Counted from the first letter of the stretch, positions 21,642 to 32,590 are shown. The stretch: 49,060 bases of DNA from Chromatiales bacterium (GCA_014323925.1 JACONC010000011.1:1-49060); one strand, 5' to 3'. Notes: generated by a model not told the origin, from the letters alone. Made by a program: numbers and translations.

Positions 21642-22316
21642 ATGAAAGATTTGATCTGTCCATCTATATTATCTGCTGATTTTGCCCGTCTGGGAGCGGA
21701 TGTTGCCGCAGTGCTGGATGCTGGCGCCGATATGATTCATTTTGATGTGATGGACAATCACTATGTGCCTAATTTGACTTTCGGACCTATGGTCTGTAAG
21801 TCATTGCGTGATTACGGTATCACTGCCCCTATAGATGTGCATCTGATGGTACAACCAGTAGATAGATTGATTATTGATTTTGCCTCTGCTGGTGCCGATT
21901 ACATTAGTTTCCACGGTGAGGCAAGCGACGACTGCGAGCACAGCCTACGATTAATTCGCGAACAAGGTTGCCGAAGTGGTTTGGTATTCAACCCTGATGT
22001 GCCAGTTGATGCACTGGAACAGTTTATAGACTATGTAGATATGGTTTTGTTAATGTCGGTAGTGCCGGGGCGCGCCGCTCAGCAATTCATTCCTTCGGTT
22101 GTTGATAAAATTAAGCAAACGCGTGAGTTATTAAACTGCCACACCACATCAGTTCGCTTGGAAGTAGACGGTGGCATCAAAGTTGAAAATATTGCTGAGA
22201 TAAAAGCCGCTGGCGCCGACACTTTTGTTGCTGGATCGGCGATCTTCGGCAGCAACGATTATCGTCGCACTATTGCCGAGATGCGCGAGCGTATAGATAA
22301 TGCCAACACCACCTGA
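21642..22316 (+). CDS. rpe: Ribulose-phosphate 3-epimerase
   Basis: 224 residues, a TIM-barrel enzyme of the pentose phosphate pathway that interconverts ribulose-5-P and xylulose-5-[44 protein letters not shown] and EVDGGI are the conserved family blocks with metal-binding His/Asp residues. VPGRAAQQF replaces the usual VxPGFGGQxF loop, so the phosphate-proximal Gly-Phe-Gly pattern is altered. Its stop overlaps the trpE start (TGATG). In relatives gph commonly lies between rpe and trpE; it is absent here. Confidence 0.93.
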   Translation: MKDLICPSILSADFARLGADVAAVLDAGADMIHFDVMDNHYVPNLTFGPMVCKSLRDYGITAPIDVHLMVQPVDRLIIDFASAGADYISFHGEASDDCEHSLRLIREQGCRSGLVFNPDVPVDALEQFIDYVDMVLLMSVVPGRAAQQFIPSVVDKIKQTRELLNCHTTSVRLEVDGGIKVENIAEIKAAGADTFVAGSAIFGSNDYRRTIAEMRERIDNANTT

Positions 22317-23794
22317 TGATTGACCACAACGAATACCAACGATTGGCGGCACAAGGTTATACGCATATCCCGCTCGTACGGGAACTGCCGGCCGATTTGG
22401 ATACCCCGGTTGGCGTTTATCTAAAACTGGCGAACAGTCCCAACAGTTATCTGCTCGAGTCTGCAGACGAAGGACGGTATTGGGGTAGGTATTCAATTAT
22501 CGGGATGAGTTGTTCAAATTATATTCAGGTCAATCATCTCACCGTGAGTTTATACGAGGGTGGCTGTTTAAGTATGCAGCAAGAGGTATCTAATCCGCTG
22601 TCGTGGGTAGAGGATTACCTAGCTACTTTTAACATCGCACAAAGCAAATCACTGCCGCGCTTTTGCGGTGGCTTGGTCGGTTATTTTAGCTATGAGACGG
22701 CGTGTTACATAGAGCCTAAATTAGCAACGGCAACCCTTAAAAAACCTGATGAGTTGGCAACGCCGGATATATTCCTGATGGTATCTATGCAGATTGCGGT
22801 CATCGACAATCTCAGAGGTATGTTGTCTTTGATAGTCTATGCCGACACATCGCACGAAGACGGCTACCAACAAGCATTGGATACTATCCAAGAACTGGAA
22901 GGGCGGTTGCGCACACCCTCTGTCTCATTGCCGTCCGTTGCTGTGCAAGTACCGAATGAGCGGGACTTTAGCTTTGGCTTTACGCAGTCGGATTATATGG
23001 ATGCGGTAGAAAAATGTCGCCGTTATATTATCGACGGCGAGGTGATGCAGGTTGCGCTGTCACAGCGTATGCAGGCGCCTTTTGAATGTAATGCATTTAA
23101 TTTATATCGTGCCCTGCGTCGTTTGAATCCGTCGCCTTATATGTTTTATTTCAATTTAGATGAATTCAACATTGTCGGTTCGTCACCAGAAATTCTGGTT
23201 CGTAAAGAAACCGAACAATTGACCCTTAGACCGATTGCCGGCACTCGTCGGCGTGGCGAGACTGATGCTGAAGACTTACGCTTGGAGAAAGAGCTGTTGT
23301 CAGATGATAAAGAACTTGCCGAACATTTAATGTTGATAGATTTAGGTCGCAACGATTTGGGACGCGTTGCTAAAGTCGGTAGCGTTCAGGTTACCGATAA
23401 AATGTTGATAGAACGCTACTCGCATGTGATGCATATCGTCTCCAATGTGGTGGGTGTTGCCTCCCCGAACACCAGTGCCGTGGAAGTCTTGCGCGCGACC
23501 TTTCCGGCGGGCACCGTCACCGGAGCACCCAAAGTGCGGGCGATGGAGATTATCGCCGAACTCGAACCGGTTAAGCGTAATATCTACTCAGGTGCAGTCG
23601 GCTATATAGGTTGGAACGGTATCATGGATCTTGCGATTGCGATACGCACTGCGGTCATCAAAGAACAAACCTTATTTGTGCAAACTGGAGCAGGGCTGGT
23701 TTACGATTCACAACCGCAAAAAGAATGGCTAGAGACGATGAACAAAGCGGATGTGCTATTGGCGGCGGCGCGCATGGCAAAAGATTTTGCTTGA
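22316..23794 (+). CDS. trpE: Anthranilate synthase component I
   Basis: 492 residues; with TrpG it turns chorismate and glutamine into anthranilate, the first committed step of tryptophan synthesis. The N-terminal [10 protein letters not shown] contains the LLES tryptophan feedback site, and the C-terminal chorismate-binding domain shows [43 protein letters not shown] and [10 protein letters not shown]. Intact LLES suggests allosteric control by Trp. It starts on the last base of rpe and is followed after 10 bases by trpG. No leader peptide or attenuator is visible because rpe directly precedes it. Confidence 0.96.
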   Translation: MIDHNEYQRLAAQGYTHIPLVRELPADLDTPVGVYLKLANSPNSYLLESADEGRYWGRYSIIGMSCSNYIQVNHLTVSLYEGGCLSMQQEVSNPLSWVEDYLATFNIAQSKSLPRFCGGLVGYFSYETACYIEPKLATATLKKPDELATPDIFLMVSMQIAVIDNLRGMLSLIVYADTSHEDGYQQALDTIQELEGRLRTPSVSLPSVAVQVPNERDFSFGFTQSDYMDAVEKCRRYIIDGEVMQVALSQRMQAPFECNAFNLYRALRRLNPSPYMFYFNLDEFNIVGSSPEILVRKETEQLTLRPIAGTRRRGETDAEDLRLEKELLSDDKELAEHLMLIDLGRNDLGRVAKVGSVQVTDKMLIERYSHVMHIVSNVVGVASPNTSAVEVLRATFPAGTVTGAPKVRAMEIIAELEPVKRNIYSGAVGYIGWNGIMDLAIAIRTAVIKEQTLFVQTGAGLVYDSQPQKEWLETMNKADVLLAAARMAKDFA

Positions 23795-23804
23795 GGACGA
23801 AACG

Positions 23805-24386
23805 ATGATATTGGTTATAGATAATTACGATTCTTTCACTTATAACTTGGTACAGTATTTAGGCGAGTTAGGTGTTGATACTCAGGTTGTGCGCAACGAC
23901 CAAACCGATATAAAAGCGATACACGAACTCAAACCGCAGCGTATCTTAATTTCTCCCGGACCTGGCACACCCGATTCTGCAGGGATCTCGCTTTCAGTGA
24001 TCAAACATTTTGCCGAACAGATTCCGATTTTGGGCGTGTGTTTAGGTCATCAAGCCATTGCTCAAGCTTTCGGTGGCACGATAAGTCATGCACAGCGGAT
24101 TATGCACGGCAAAACTTCGCAGATTTATCATCACACAACCGGTTTGTTCGTGGACATAGATAGTCCTTTTCAAGCAACTCGCTACCACTCGTTGGTCATA
24201 GAAAAGACTTCTTTACCTGAGTGTTTAGAGGTAAATGCCTGGACCGAAGTAGATCATCAACCAGAGGAGATTATGGGAGTGCGCCATCGCAGTTATCCCA
24301 CGGTGGGCGTACAGTTTCATCCGGAATCCATATTGACTGAGCACGGACATAAATTACTGAGCAATTTTTTGAAAGATGCAGTTTAG
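23805..24386 (+). CDS. trpG: Anthranilate synthase component II (glutamine amidotransferase)
   Basis: 193 residues from the ATG at 23805 ([17 protein letters not shown]), which has GAGGAC just upstream; earlier in-frame codons overlap trpE and match nothing. This class I amidotransferase passes ammonia from glutamine to TrpE. The nucleophile Cys is in [15 protein letters not shown], and the His-Glu of the triad is in [21 protein letters not shown] is the oxyanion strand. In many bacteria the same protein also serves p-aminobenzoate synthesis; a separate pabA cannot be judged here. It overlaps trpD by 11 bases. Confidence 0.96.
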   Translation: MILVIDNYDSFTYNLVQYLGELGVDTQVVRNDQTDIKAIHELKPQRILISPGPGTPDSAGISLSVIKHFAEQIPILGVCLGHQAIAQAFGGTISHAQRIMHGKTSQIYHHTTGLFVDIDSPFQATRYHSLVIEKTSLPECLEVNAWTEVDHQPEEIMGVRHRSYPTVGVQFHPESILTEHGHKLLSNFLKDAV

Positions 24387-25404
24387 CCGATTGATAAATA
24401 AACTGGTTGATGGGTATAGCTTAGAGGCTCAGGAGATGCAGGCTTTTATGAATGCGCTGATGCAAGGTGACATTGATGCTGTGCAAGCCGGCGCCGTGCT
24501 GATAGCACTACGCGCGAAAGGTGAAAGCATCGAGGAGTTGACTGTGGCTGCGCAAACTATGCTTGATTTTGCGCTACCTGTGGAGATAGCAGGAGAACAC
24601 TTAGTGGACACCTGCGGCACTGGCGGCGACGGCGCCGATACTTTTAATATATCAACTGGTTCGGCTTTGGTGGCTGCCGCAGCTGGGGCGATAGTGGCAA
24701 AGCACGGAAACCGTTCGGTTTCAAGCCACTGCGGCAGTGCTGATTGCTTAGAGTTGGCGGGTGTAACCATAGACCTGCCAGTACCCGCAGTGCAGGCGTG
24801 TATAGCAAAAGTCGGCATAGGGTTTTTATTCGCACCTAATTTTCATCCGGCGATGCGCCATGTAATCGGTATTCGCAAATCACTGGGCGTGCGCACACTA
24901 TTTAATCTGTTAGGTCCACTGACTAATCCCGCTCGCCCACCTTATAAAGTCATTGGGGTATTTGATAAAGCATGGCTCGCCGCTATGGCACAAGCGGCAT
25001 CGGCACTGGGTGTTGCGCGAGTGATGACATTGCACTCTGAAGAGGGATTGGATGAGATTAGTCCCGCCGCTACCACCCATGTGGTAGAAATTATCAATGG
25101 TGAAACCCGAAGCTATACAGTGACTCCAGAGGATTTTGGTTATAGTCCTATAGAACTTTCGGCAATCAAAGCCACATCACCTGAACACAGCCTACAGACA
25201 TTGCAAATGGCACTAAAAGGAGATACCCCAGCCTCTCAGGCGATAGCAATGAATGCTGCAGCAGCACTCTATATTGCACAGCTTGCGTCTGACTTAAAAG
25301 AAGGTGCGGCGATGGCAATGGATGCGATGCGAGATCAGCGAGCAACGGATAAATTGCAAGCATTGATTGAGGTGAGTAGAACGGAAGCACAAAAGTATGT
25401 CTGA
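24376..25404 (+). CDS. trpD: Anthranilate phosphoribosyltransferase
   Basis: 342 residues; transfers the phosphoribosyl group of PRPP to anthranilate. [17 protein letters not shown] is the PRPP-binding loop (about residues 78-94), [15 protein letters not shown] and [22 protein letters not shown] (in parts) are the anthranilate and PRPP contacts, and EGLDEIS carries the Mg-binding Asp-Glu. Length matches the family (about 340). It is a stand-alone enzyme, not fused to TrpG as in enteric bacteria, and overlaps trpG by 11 bases and trpC by 8, so the operon is translated as a coupled unit. Confidence 0.96.
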   Translation: MQFSRLINKLVDGYSLEAQEMQAFMNALMQGDIDAVQAGAVLIALRAKGESIEELTVAAQTMLDFALPVEIAGEHLVDTCGTGGDGADTFNISTGSALVAAAAGAIVAKHGNRSVSSHCGSADCLELAGVTIDLPVPAVQACIAKVGIGFLFAPNFHPAMRHVIGIRKSLGVRTLFNLLGPLTNPARPPYKVIGVFDKAWLAAMAQAASALGVARVMTLHSEEGLDEISPAATTHVVEIINGETRSYTVTPEDFGYSPIELSAIKATSPEHSLQTLQMALKGDTPASQAIAMNAAAALYIAQLASDLKEGAAMAMDAMRDQRATDKLQALIEVSRTEAQKYV

Positions 25405-26218
25405 ACAGCGATCGCTACTCTCTGAGATACTAGCATATAAACAGCAACAGGTTGCTGAGTTGCGCAAGCAGCGTGGCATAGACCTACTCAAAGAGTATGC
25501 ACAAGAACAAGGTGCACCGCGTGGGTTTGCGCATAGCCTAAAAGCACGCGTGAAGAATAAAAAAACCGCAATCATCGCCGAGATTAAACGCGCATCCCCC
25601 AGCAAAGGCACGCTGTGTGTAGATTTCAATCCACTCGATATAGCTCGCGATTATATGATGGCTGGTGCGACTTGCCTGTCGGTTCTCACCGATAAAAAAT
25701 TCTTTAAAGGCTCAGGTGCTATATTAGACCTAGTGCGCCGCCACTGTATGCTACCGACACTGCAAAAGGATTTCATCATTGACGAATACCAAATCTACGA
25801 AAGTCGTGCACTGGGTGCCGACTGTATACTACTCATAGTCGCCGCTTTGCCTGACGACGCACAGCTACAAAGCCTCCATGCAAAGGCGCGCGAACTCAAC
25901 ATGGATGTGTTGGTGGAAATACACGACCAAGCGGAACTGCAGCGCGCACTAACCATTGACGGAATAGAGCTGATAGGCATCAACAATCGTAATCTCCATA
26001 CTTTCAAAACTGATATAGGAATCAGCATTGAGCTCGCCGCATCAGTAGCTGAAGACAAAATCGTCATTAGTGAAAGCGGCATCAATACACCCGACGATAT
26101 TCAACGACTGGCACAACACAACATCCATGCCTGCCTGATAGGTGAAGCTCTGATGACCGCCGCAAACCGACAGGAGAAGCTCATCGAATTGCTCGGAGGC
26201 ACTCGCCGCCCGTACTGA
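25397..26218 (+). CDS. trpC: Indole-3-glycerol phosphate synthase
   Basis: 273 residues; closes the indole ring of 1-(o-carboxyphenylamino)-1-deoxyribulose-5-P. AEIKRASPSKG holds the catalytic Lys, LSVLTDKKFFKG the second, LQKDFIIDEYQ and ADCILLIVAAL continue the barrel, and IGINNRNLHTF, SESGI and LIGEALM complete the phosphate site. It is monofunctional (no trpF fusion). It is the last gene of rpe-trpEGDC; trpF, trpB and trpA are not in the window, so the pathway is split. Confidence 0.96.
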   Translation: MSEQRSLLSEILAYKQQQVAELRKQRGIDLLKEYAQEQGAPRGFAHSLKARVKNKKTAIIAEIKRASPSKGTLCVDFNPLDIARDYMMAGATCLSVLTDKKFFKGSGAILDLVRRHCMLPTLQKDFIIDEYQIYESRALGADCILLIVAALPDDAQLQSLHAKARELNMDVLVEIHDQAELQRALTIDGIELIGINNRNLHTFKTDIGISIELAASVAEDKIVISESGINTPDDIQRLAQHNIHACLIGEALMTAANRQEKLIELLGGTRRPY

Positions 26219-26633
26219 GCAGACAAACCGCTAGAATCAACCGCTAAAAATCACACCGTTTTATCAGTTGATATTGAGTGCATTGATAGTGATGCCAGCA
26301 CAATAAGCTACCTATTCACAATATTTTTCATCGGCGCATTTTACCGTTCGTCGGAAATATGTTGAAAAATGATTTTCGGTTCGTTATGCTTGGTTTAAGT
26401 GTTTGCCGATCAGCAAGTGCTATTTGGGCTTTTAATAAAAAGGCATAGAATGATGACCAAGAATAGTCAACTAATAGTCAATCAAAAACGAAGAGATATT
26501 TGACAATGCATAAACTAGAGTACATCAGTATGTTGTCTGCTCATTTCAGGTTAACCAGTATATTCCTGAAAGCAGTCATGTTCTCTGAGATTAGATCAGT
26601 ATATTTTATGGCTACTGATTATAGGTAAAGACA
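26219..26633. other. 415-base gap between trpC and the ATPase/PIN pair
   Basis: AT-rich sequence at the edge of the ATPase/PIN module. No RNA gene or clear terminator after trpC is visible. A TTGACA occurs at 26500-26505 but no matching -10 lies 16-18 bases downstream. The right end holds a 40-codon ORF, listed separately with low confidence. Confidence 0.4.
26506..26628 (+). CDS. 40-residue ORF directly upstream of the ATPase (doubtful)
   Basis: ATG to TAA, 40 residues (starts MHKLEYISMLSAHFRLTSIF), ending 5 bases before the ATPase start. The ribosome site is weak (AAGAGA, too far upstream). It has no signal peptide, membrane segment or family motif. It could be a small regulatory or coupling ORF, or a degenerate relic of an earlier gene; its spacing is the only support. 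Confidence 0.22.
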   Translation: MHKLEYISMLSAHFRLTSIFLKAVMFSEIRSVYFMATDYR

Positions 26634-27998
26634 ATGCTGAAACTGAATAAATTCTTCTTAAGCGATGTTCGCTGCTTCAAAGGCGAGAAAGAATTCAATA
26701 TACGTCCCTTGACTTTCTTGATAGGAGAAAATAGCACCGGCAAATCAACTGTCCTAGGGTGTATCCATGCAATAGGCCGATATATCGGCGGGCAAGGGCC
26801 TTCAATAAACTTTCAATGGGAGCCTTTTGAAATGGGAGGTTTTACAAACATCGCCAGAAGAGCAACACCTAAAAATACTGAGTTTGAACTGGGTTTTGAA
26901 TTCGATTCCGATGAGAAGGCATTAAAACACGAATTACGAATTACTCTGGGCGAGCAATCTGATAGTGCAACTCCGGTTATAAAACAAATAGGTATGACAT
27001 TCTCTGATAGAGAAATAATATTCATCCCCTCTAGTAGCGATGACAACGAGGACTCACCCAGACCTAAAATAGACCATAAAGGTTCTAAGAAGGTCTTAAA
27101 AATTTTACTTCCGACATATGTTCAGCACTCTCTATCATTTTCTCGGGGGTTTTATTATCTGCAGCGTATAAAGCATGATGCCAAATTATCTGCCCGTGAC
27201 CATCGTCAAGTCGGAGAAACATCAGTTAATTCCGAAGAGGAAGAGGTTTTGCAATTTTTTACAGATAAGGTATGGGATAAGGTATCGGATAAGGTATGGG
27301 ATGTATTACGCCTCTCTCTTAACCTATACGGTTTTGCACCTATACGCTCTGAACCGCACAGGACTTATGATCCTTTATTTGATGATGAAACTCCGTACGG
27401 TCATGAGATTCCCTTAATATTGCGAAGATTGTCCTTTGGAGAAAAGGAGAAATGGAATCAATTAAAAGAAAAGCTAGTAAAATTCGGCAAAAGTTCTGGA
27501 TTATTCACTGATATTCAGGTCAGAAATCTGGGTAGGTCTCTGAGCAATCCATTCCAGCTGCAATTTAAAATCAGAGGCGCACAGGCTACGAATTTAATAG
27601 ATGTCGGTTATGGTGTAAGCCAGATATTACCGATTGTGACGCGTGTACTCATGGCAACTGAATCCCAATTTTTAATGCAACAACCGGAAGTCCATCTGCA
27701 TCCTAAAGCACAAGCAGCGCTGACCTCTTTATTGGTCAAGCTGACAAAACCGCAAAATAATAGCTTTATTATAGAAACGCATAGCGACTATCTGATTGAC
27801 CGCGCGCGTATTGAAATTATGCGCGGCAACATAGCGCCAGACGATGTTTCGCTGATTTACTTAGAATCAAAAAGGGGAGATGTAGCAGTGCATAATTTAT
27901 GCTTTGATGAGGAAGCTAACTTTAAAGAATATCCGCCTGATGGCTATCGTAAGTTCTTTTTGCAAGAAGCCCATAGATTATTAGGGTGGGATGACTAA
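26634..27998 (+). CDS. AAA family ATPase (ABC/SMC-like, OLD/DUF3696-like), putative defence
   Basis: 454 residues. Walker A is IGENSTGKSTVLG at about residues 31-43; a Walker B-like QPEVHLHPKAQAAL and the following FIIETHSDYLIDRARIEI at about 345-385 are the AAA_15/21-type C-terminal ATPase signatures with a Glu-His-His arrangement. DVGYGVSQILPIV stands where the ABC signature lies. The tail YPPDGYRKFFLQEAH resembles DUF3696-type proteins. A PIN-like gene follows after 2 bases, so the pair is probably one functional module. Such ATPases commonly sense infection and license a nuclease partner, but this pair's role is inferred. An exact 12-base triplication sits at 27264-27299. Cytosolic. Confidence 0.78.
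   Translation: MLKLNKFFLSDVRCFKGEKEFNIRPLTFLIGENSTGKSTVLGCIHAIGRYIGGQGPSINFQWEPFEMGGFTNIARRATPKNTEFELGFEFDSDEKALKHELRITLGEQSDSATPVIKQIGMTFSDREIIFIPSSSDDNEDSPRPKIDHKGSKKVLKILLPTYVQHSLSFSRGFYYLQRIKHDAKLSARDHRQVGETSVNSEEEEVLQFFTDKVWDKVSDKVWDVLRLSLNLYGFAPIRSEPHRTYDPLFDDETPYGHEIPLILRRLSFGEKEKWNQLKEKLVKFGKSSGLFTDIQVRNLGRSLSNPFQLQFKIRGAQATNLIDVGYGVSQILPIVTRVLMATESQFLMQQPEVHLHPKAQAALTSLLVKLTKPQNNSFIIETHSDYLIDRARIEIMRGNIAPDDVSLIYLESKRGDVAVHNLCFDEEANFKEYPPDGYRKFFLQEAHRLLGWDD
27264..27299. repeat. In-frame 12-bp tandem triplication in the ATPase gene
   Basis: GATAAGGTATGG repeats three times in a row (27264-27275, 27276-27287 with one change, 27288-27299), encoding DKVW-DKVS-DKVW in the middle of the ATPase. 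The period is a multiple of three, so copy-number change by slippage would alter the protein length without breaking the frame. Confidence 0.85.
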
Positions 27999-28000
27999 TT

Positions 28001-28468
28001 GTGTGTGTGATTATAGACACCAATCGCCTTCCCGATTATGTTAAAGGAAATGATGAGGCTCTAAAACTACTGAGGAATAGAATAGAGAAGAACAAAATAA
28101 AGCTAATTGCTCCACAAGGTGTCTTTCTGGCTGAATACAACAAGTTTGACAAGTTTAAGCCACTTATCAGTCAATATCTCAAGAATGATTGGTTCAAGAA
28201 GGTTTCTACAGAAAGATTCAGTGCCGCTGAAGCCGATTTAAAGAATAAAAAAGAGCAAGGCGAAATTAGTATTAGATCTAACGAGAAAGATCTCCCTATA
28301 CTTGCTCTAGCTAGAGCCTCTGACACTGAGTTGTTGGTATCTGATGACAGAAATTTAGGGGAAGATTTTAAGAACCCTAAAATTATACGAAGAGGGCGTA
28401 TTATCCGTACAACTACAAGCCATAAAGATGTCAAAGATCTTCTAGATAGCAATAATTGTCCCAGCTAG
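28001..28468 (+). CDS. PIN-like nuclease partner of the ATPase
   Basis: 155 residues starting at a GTG 2 bases after the ATPase stop. The N-terminal VIIDTNRL gives the first PIN acidic residue. The C-terminal half has LPILALARASDTELLVSDDRNLGEDF: an Asp/Leu-Ala-Leu-Ala helix and then the VSDDRNL strand-turn typical of PIN domains (compare LATxDxxL). A middle acidic residue is probably Glu in LAEYNKF. It likely cuts RNA or single-stranded nucleic acid. As the second gene of the unit it looks like the effector, with the ATPase as sensor or regulator; no antitoxin-like gene is seen, so it is not a standard VapBC pair. Confidence 0.62.
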   Translation: MCVIIDTNRLPDYVKGNDEALKLLRNRIEKNKIKLIAPQGVFLAEYNKFDKFKPLISQYLKNDWFKKVSTERFSAAEADLKNKKEQGEISIRSNEKDLPILALARASDTELLVSDDRNLGEDFKNPKIIRRGRIIRTTTSHKDVKDLLDSNNCPS

Positions 28469-28547
28469 AGATTTTAGAATTATCAATATCAGTGTTGGCT
28501 TCATCAGTGTTCATCACGCAACTTCGTTTAGCTTAGTTAATTTGTCG

Positions 28548-28574
28548 GCACGGTGATTGTGTTTAGAACCGTGC
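28548..28574 (-). terminator. Possible hairpin terminator after tRNA-Arg
   Basis: GCACGGT (28548-28554) and ACCGTGC (28568-28574) form a perfect 7-bp stem with a 13-base loop, 10 bases beyond the 3' end of the minus-strand tRNA. There is no clean U-run after it on that strand, so intrinsic termination is plausible but unproven. Confidence 0.35.
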
Positions 28575-28583
28575 GGTTTATTG

Positions 28584-28661
<78 letters not shown>

Positions 28662-28672
28662 CGGTCATTATT

Positions 28673-29062
28673 TTACGGCAGATCAGTGTCGTCGGCGAAA
28701 TAGCCATCTTGGTAGTGTTCTACCGTCACTGAGGTCTGTATGCCGCCGCGTATATTAAAATCCGCAGTTAGTTGCATAAATCTAGGCTCAATGGCTCGGC
28801 ACAGATGATCCAATATCTCATTGCTGATTGCCTCGTGGAATGCTTGTTTGTTCCTAAATGACCACATATAGTTTTTCAGGCTTTTCAATTCTATGCATAA
28901 TTTATCCGGCTTGTAGTGCAAATACAGATGTGCAAAATCTGGTTGTCCGGTTAACGGACACAGACAAGTAAACTCAGGAATATCTATATCAATGGTATAA
29001 TCCCTATCAATTCTAGGGTTATCGAAAGTTTCTATATTTTTGCTTGGGTTACGATTTGGCAT
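28673..29062 (-). CDS. queF: NADPH-dependent 7-cyano-7-deazaguanine reductase (short form)
   Basis: 129 residues, the unimodular (YkvM-type) QueF that reduces the nitrile of preQ0 to preQ1 for queuosine in t[17 protein letters not shown] holds the catalytic Cys and the following Asp, and [16 protein letters not shown] is the QueF signature ELKS(L/F)K. Enteric bacteria have the longer bimodular form, so this is a difference from E. coli. It is transcribed toward the tRNA-Arg gene, starting 36 bases from the divergent smc start; promoters for both must be packed into or around that short gap. Confidence 0.94.
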   Translation of the reverse strand: MPNRNPSKNIETFDNPRIDRDYTIDIDIPEFTCLCPLTGQPDFAHLYLHYKPDKLCIELKSLKNYMWSFRNKQAFHEAISNEILDHLCRAIEPRFMQLTADFNIRGGIQTSVTVEHYQDGYFADDTDLP

Positions 29063-29098
29063 AGCTTTTAACCTTAGTTGTCTATTTTGTATAAGAAA

Positions 29099-32000
29099 AT
29101 GAAACTTGAAAAGATAAAGTTAGTTGGATTTAAGTCTTTTCCAGATCAAGTAACAATTGATATTGTATCAAACATGACCGCTATCGTGGGTCCTAACGGC
29201 TGCGGTAAATCTAATATCGTTGATGCGGTCAATTGGGCACTGGGACACGATGCCCGCGAGGTTCGTGCCGCTTATGCCGACGATGTAATATTCAGTGGTA
29301 CTGGTGAACGTAAAGCTTTGGGCTTGGCAGCCATAGAATTATTGTTTGATAACAGCGATAACACTGGCGGTGGTAAGTATGCTACATACAACGAGATTTC
29401 TATAAGACGCAGTGTTGACCGTAGCAGAGAATCTAAATACTACATCAATAACACGCGCTGTCGGCGGCGCGACATACACGATATTTTTGCCGACACTGGT
29501 TTAGGACCGAATGGTTATGCGATTATAGAGCAGGGTATGATCTCTCGTCTCATTGAAGCTAAACCGGATGAAATGAGACTTTATATAGAGGAGGTTGCCG
29601 GCATATCCAAATATCGGGAGCGCAAACGAGATGCAGAGCTTCGTATGCGTCATACTCGTGACAATCTTGCACGGGTTCGCGATATTGGTGAGGAGCTTGA
29701 CAAGCAGCTCGGAAAGCTCAAACGACAAGCTAAAGATGCTGAAAGATTTAAGGACTTAAAAGCAAATCAACAAAAATTGACTATTCGGGTGCTTGCTTTG
29801 GAATATAAGCAACACGAAGAGCAAAGTCTGCACTACGCGGAAAAATTATCCGAACTGCGATTGAAGCAAGACAGCAATCAAACCGAAATGACTACGCTGG
29901 AGACCCGCATCCAAGCGCTTCGTCTGTCACAAGATGAGTGGAATGACAAACTCAACCAAACCCGCGAGAATTTCTATGCGCTTAACGCCGAGATTGCAGG
30001 TATAGAGCAAGACATCGCAAATCGCCGCAAAAGCGCCGAGCAATTATCTGCCGAACAAACAGCAATAGAGCAAGCGATACAAAGGTGTGAGACGCGCGAT
30101 AGCGAACAGCAACAAAGACATTCTCAATTACAGTACAAGCTACAAGATATAGAGCAAGCTATAGTAAAGGCGCAACAAAAGATGACCAGCTATGAACAGC
30201 AACTTGAATCAGCGGAACGCAAACAGACCCAACTGAGATTTGAGTGGGATAGCCATCACACCAGCGGTAAAAAGGCGTTGGATAATGTAGAGGTTTATCG
30301 TGTCAAGATAGATTATTGCTTAAAGGAATTGGATAATATAAAGGTTCACCGCCAGGCAATCACGCAACGCAAGGCGGCGATACAACCCGATGCTACAAAA
30401 GCGCAACTCAGACAAAAAGAGCAACAACTGCAAACCTTGCAACAGGCTTTCTCTCAACACGAGCAACGGCTGCAAGAACACCCTCAGCAGATGGCACAAC
30501 TGCAATCTCAGATTGATAATGCTATGAAAGAAACCCACGCAGCAAGCGTTCTGGTGCAAGATTTACATGGCAAACTTGCGTCGCTGAAGGCTTTGCAAGA
30601 GGAGGAGATTCGTCAAGTACCAGGCGACTTTAACGATTGGCTGCAAAAACATAATTTGCAGAACGCTACAAAAATAGCCGATTATTTAGAAGTAGATGAA
30701 GGTTGGGAGCAAGTCGTCGAGCAGGTGCTTGGTTATATGTTGAATAGCGTCGAGGTGGAAGCACTGGATAGTTATATAGAAGCGTCTGCGACGATAACCG
30801 CGGGGCGATTGGCGATGCTTGAATCTGCAGAGTCTGCCAGTAAAATGCGGGCTGATTCTCTCGCCCATAAAATTAAAAACAGTGCTACGATAAAAGCTCT
30901 ATTGGCAAACATTTATATAGTAGATCATGCGCAACAAGCGATGCAACAACGATCCCAACTTGCTGACCACGAGTCTCTGGTAACCAGCGATGGCTTATGG
31001 GTGGCTAAGCACTGGTTGCGCTTGCAGCGCAACCACGAGCAGAGTGGTGCCTTATCGCGGCGCCGAGAAATAGAACAACTGCAGAGCGAGATAGCAATTG
31101 CCGAGGAAAGAGTAGCCGCTCGGCAAGCGGACACGACATCGTTGCGCACTCGTCTGCAGTCCTGCGAAGAACAACGAGGGCAAATACAACTACAACTGTC
31201 GCGCAGTATGAATGAAATATCTGATCTGAAATTGCACATCCAGCAGGACACAATCAAAATCAAACAACAAGATGATCTAATACGCGACTTGGATAAGGAA
31301 TTAACCCAGCTAAGCGAACGCGAAAGCACTATACAGGGACAGCACGATGCTCTACAAAAAGACTATCAACGGGCATCGGCATCAGCATCAGGACACGATA
31401 GCAGCGGTAGCGCATTAGAACAACAGCGTATAGCAAGCGAGGAAGCGGTTGCCGAAACCCGAAGCGACCTTGCCGAACAACAGCAGCAACTGCATCAAAT
31501 AGAGATCGAGCAACATTCTTTAACCACCGAACTTAAGGGATTGGACGAAGCTATTGAGCAAGGCCGGCAACAACACGCAGATTTGATACACCGTCATCGG
31601 TCAATGCAGAAGGCATCGCAAAGCTCTAGCAACCCTATTGTCCAACGACAGGCCGAGATAGCCAGCTTGATTAATAAACGAGAAACGATAGAAGCGACAA
31701 TCAGCCAATGTAACCAGACATTAAAAGACAATCAATCTACAATACAAGAATTTGAAACACGCTATAAATTGTTGAACGAAGCTAAGGAAGATATGCATGC
31801 AGAGCGCGAGCAACTACACGGCACGCATCAAGCAGAAGTTGCACGGTGTAGTGATCTGCGTGACAAATTAGCAGAATATGATTTTGTCTTTGACCAACCC
31901 GACGGTAATGAAGTACAACAAGATTTGACGCAAGTACGCACCGACCTTGAAAAGATTGAGAGGAAGATTAGCCGTATGGGTTCTATTAACTTAATCGCCA

Positions 32001-32590
32001 TAGAGGAGTTTGAGGAACTGAAAGAGCGCAAGGAATATTTGGATAGCCAGAATCAAGACCTGGTGTCGGCTCTGGAAACATTAGCGCAAGCGATAAACAA
32101 GATAGATCGCGAAAGCAAGGAAAAATTTAAACATACTTTTGAACAAATCAACGATAAACTTAGCACACTGTTCAAGCGTTTATTCAAAGGAGGTTATGCC
32201 AGATTGGAACTGGTCGAGCAAAATTGGCTAGAGAGTGGTGTATCAATTATGGTATCCCCACCAGGCAAGAAACTATCTTCTATACGCTTGTTATCGGGAG
32301 GGGAGAAAGCACTGGCGGCACTTGCCGTTATCTTCGCTATTTTTGAGTTGCGCCCGGCGCCTTTCTGTATACTAGACGAAGTAGATGCGCCCTTAGATGA
32401 AAATAATATATTAAATTTTTGCACACTGATAAAAGATCTGAGTAACCGTGTGCAGTTTATGATTATTACCCACAGCCGCTTGACGATGGAAAATGTTGAT
32501 TCTTTAATTGGTGTTACGATGGCCGAACCCGGCGTTTCAAGGTTGGTCTCAGTGAATGTCGAAGAAGCCGCACAAATGGCAGGTGCATGA
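29099..32590 (+). CDS. smc: Chromosome partition ATPase SMC
   Basis: 1163 residues from the ATG at 29099 ([14 protein letters not shown] is the canonical SMC N terminus; an upstream TTG would add seven unmatched residues). Head domains: Walker [20 protein letters not shown] at the start, ABC signature [13 protein letters not shown] and Walker [12 protein letters not shown] at the end. Two long coiled coils, very rich in Gln, Glu and Ala, flank a hinge at about residues 510-650 ([23 protein letters not shown]). It condenses and segregates the chromosome with ScpAB. Presence of SMC instead of MukB argues against an enteric host. The stop overlaps zipA (ATGA). Confidence 0.96.
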   Translation: MKLEKIKLVGFKSFPDQVTIDIVSNMTAIVGPNGCGKSNIVDAVNWALGHDAREVRAAYADDVIFSGTGERKALGLAAIELLFDNSDNTGGGKYATYNEISIRRSVDRSRESKYYINNTRCRRRDIHDIFADTGLGPNGYAIIEQGMISRLIEAKPDEMRLYIEEVAGISKYRERKRDAELRMRHTRDNLARVRDIGEELDKQLGKLKRQAKDAERFKDLKANQQKLTIRVLALEYKQHEEQSLHYAEKLSELRLKQDSNQTEMTTLETRIQALRLSQDEWNDKLNQTRENFYALNAEIAGIEQDIANRRKSAEQLSAEQTAIEQAIQRCETRDSEQQQRHSQLQYKLQDIEQAIVKAQQKMTSYEQQLESAERKQTQLRFEWDSHHTSGKKALDNVEVYRVKIDYCLKELDNIKVHRQAITQRKAAIQPDATKAQLRQKEQQLQTLQQAFSQHEQRLQEHPQQMAQLQSQIDNAMKETHAASVLVQDLHGKLASLKALQEEEIRQVPGDFNDWLQKHNLQNATKIADYLEVDEGWEQVVEQVLGYMLNSVEVEALDSYIEASATITAGRLAMLESAESASKMRADSLAHKIKNSATIKALLANIYIVDHAQQAMQQRSQLADHESLVTSDGLWVAKHWLRLQRNHEQSGALSRRREIEQLQSEIAIAEERVAARQADTTSLRTRLQSCEEQRGQIQLQLSRSMNEISDLKLHIQQDTIKIKQQDDLIRDLDKELTQLSERESTIQGQHDALQKDYQRASASASGHDSSGSALEQQRIASEEAVAETRSDLAEQQQQLHQIEIEQHSLTTELKGLDEAIEQGRQQHADLIHRHRSMQKASQSSSNPIVQRQAEIASLINKRETIEATISQCNQTLKDNQSTIQEFETRYKLLNEAKEDMHAEREQLHGTHQAEVARCSDLRDKLAEYDFVFDQPDGNEVQQDLTQVRTDLEKIERKISRMGSINLIAIEEFEELKERKEYLDSQNQDLVSALETLAQAINKIDRESKEKFKHTFEQINDKLSTLFKRLFKGGYARLELVEQNWLESGVSIMVSPPGKKLSSIRLLSGGEKALAALAVIFAIFELRPAPFCILDEVDAPLDENNILNFCTLIKDLSNRVQFMIITHSRLTMENVDSLIGVTMAEPGVSRLVSVNVEEAAQMAGA

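Noticed and set aside
26500-26528. Sigma-70 promoter before the ATPase
   Set aside because: TTGACA is present at 26500, but no acceptable -10 hexamer lies 16-18 bases downstream.
26634-28468. PARIS-type (AriA/AriB) defence system
   Set aside because: The ATPase is broadly similar, but the partner has PIN-like rather than Toprim/DUF4435 features.
28001-28468. VapC toxin of a VapBC pair
   Set aside because: No small antitoxin gene precedes it; the immediate partner is a large ATPase, and the PIN motifs are loose.
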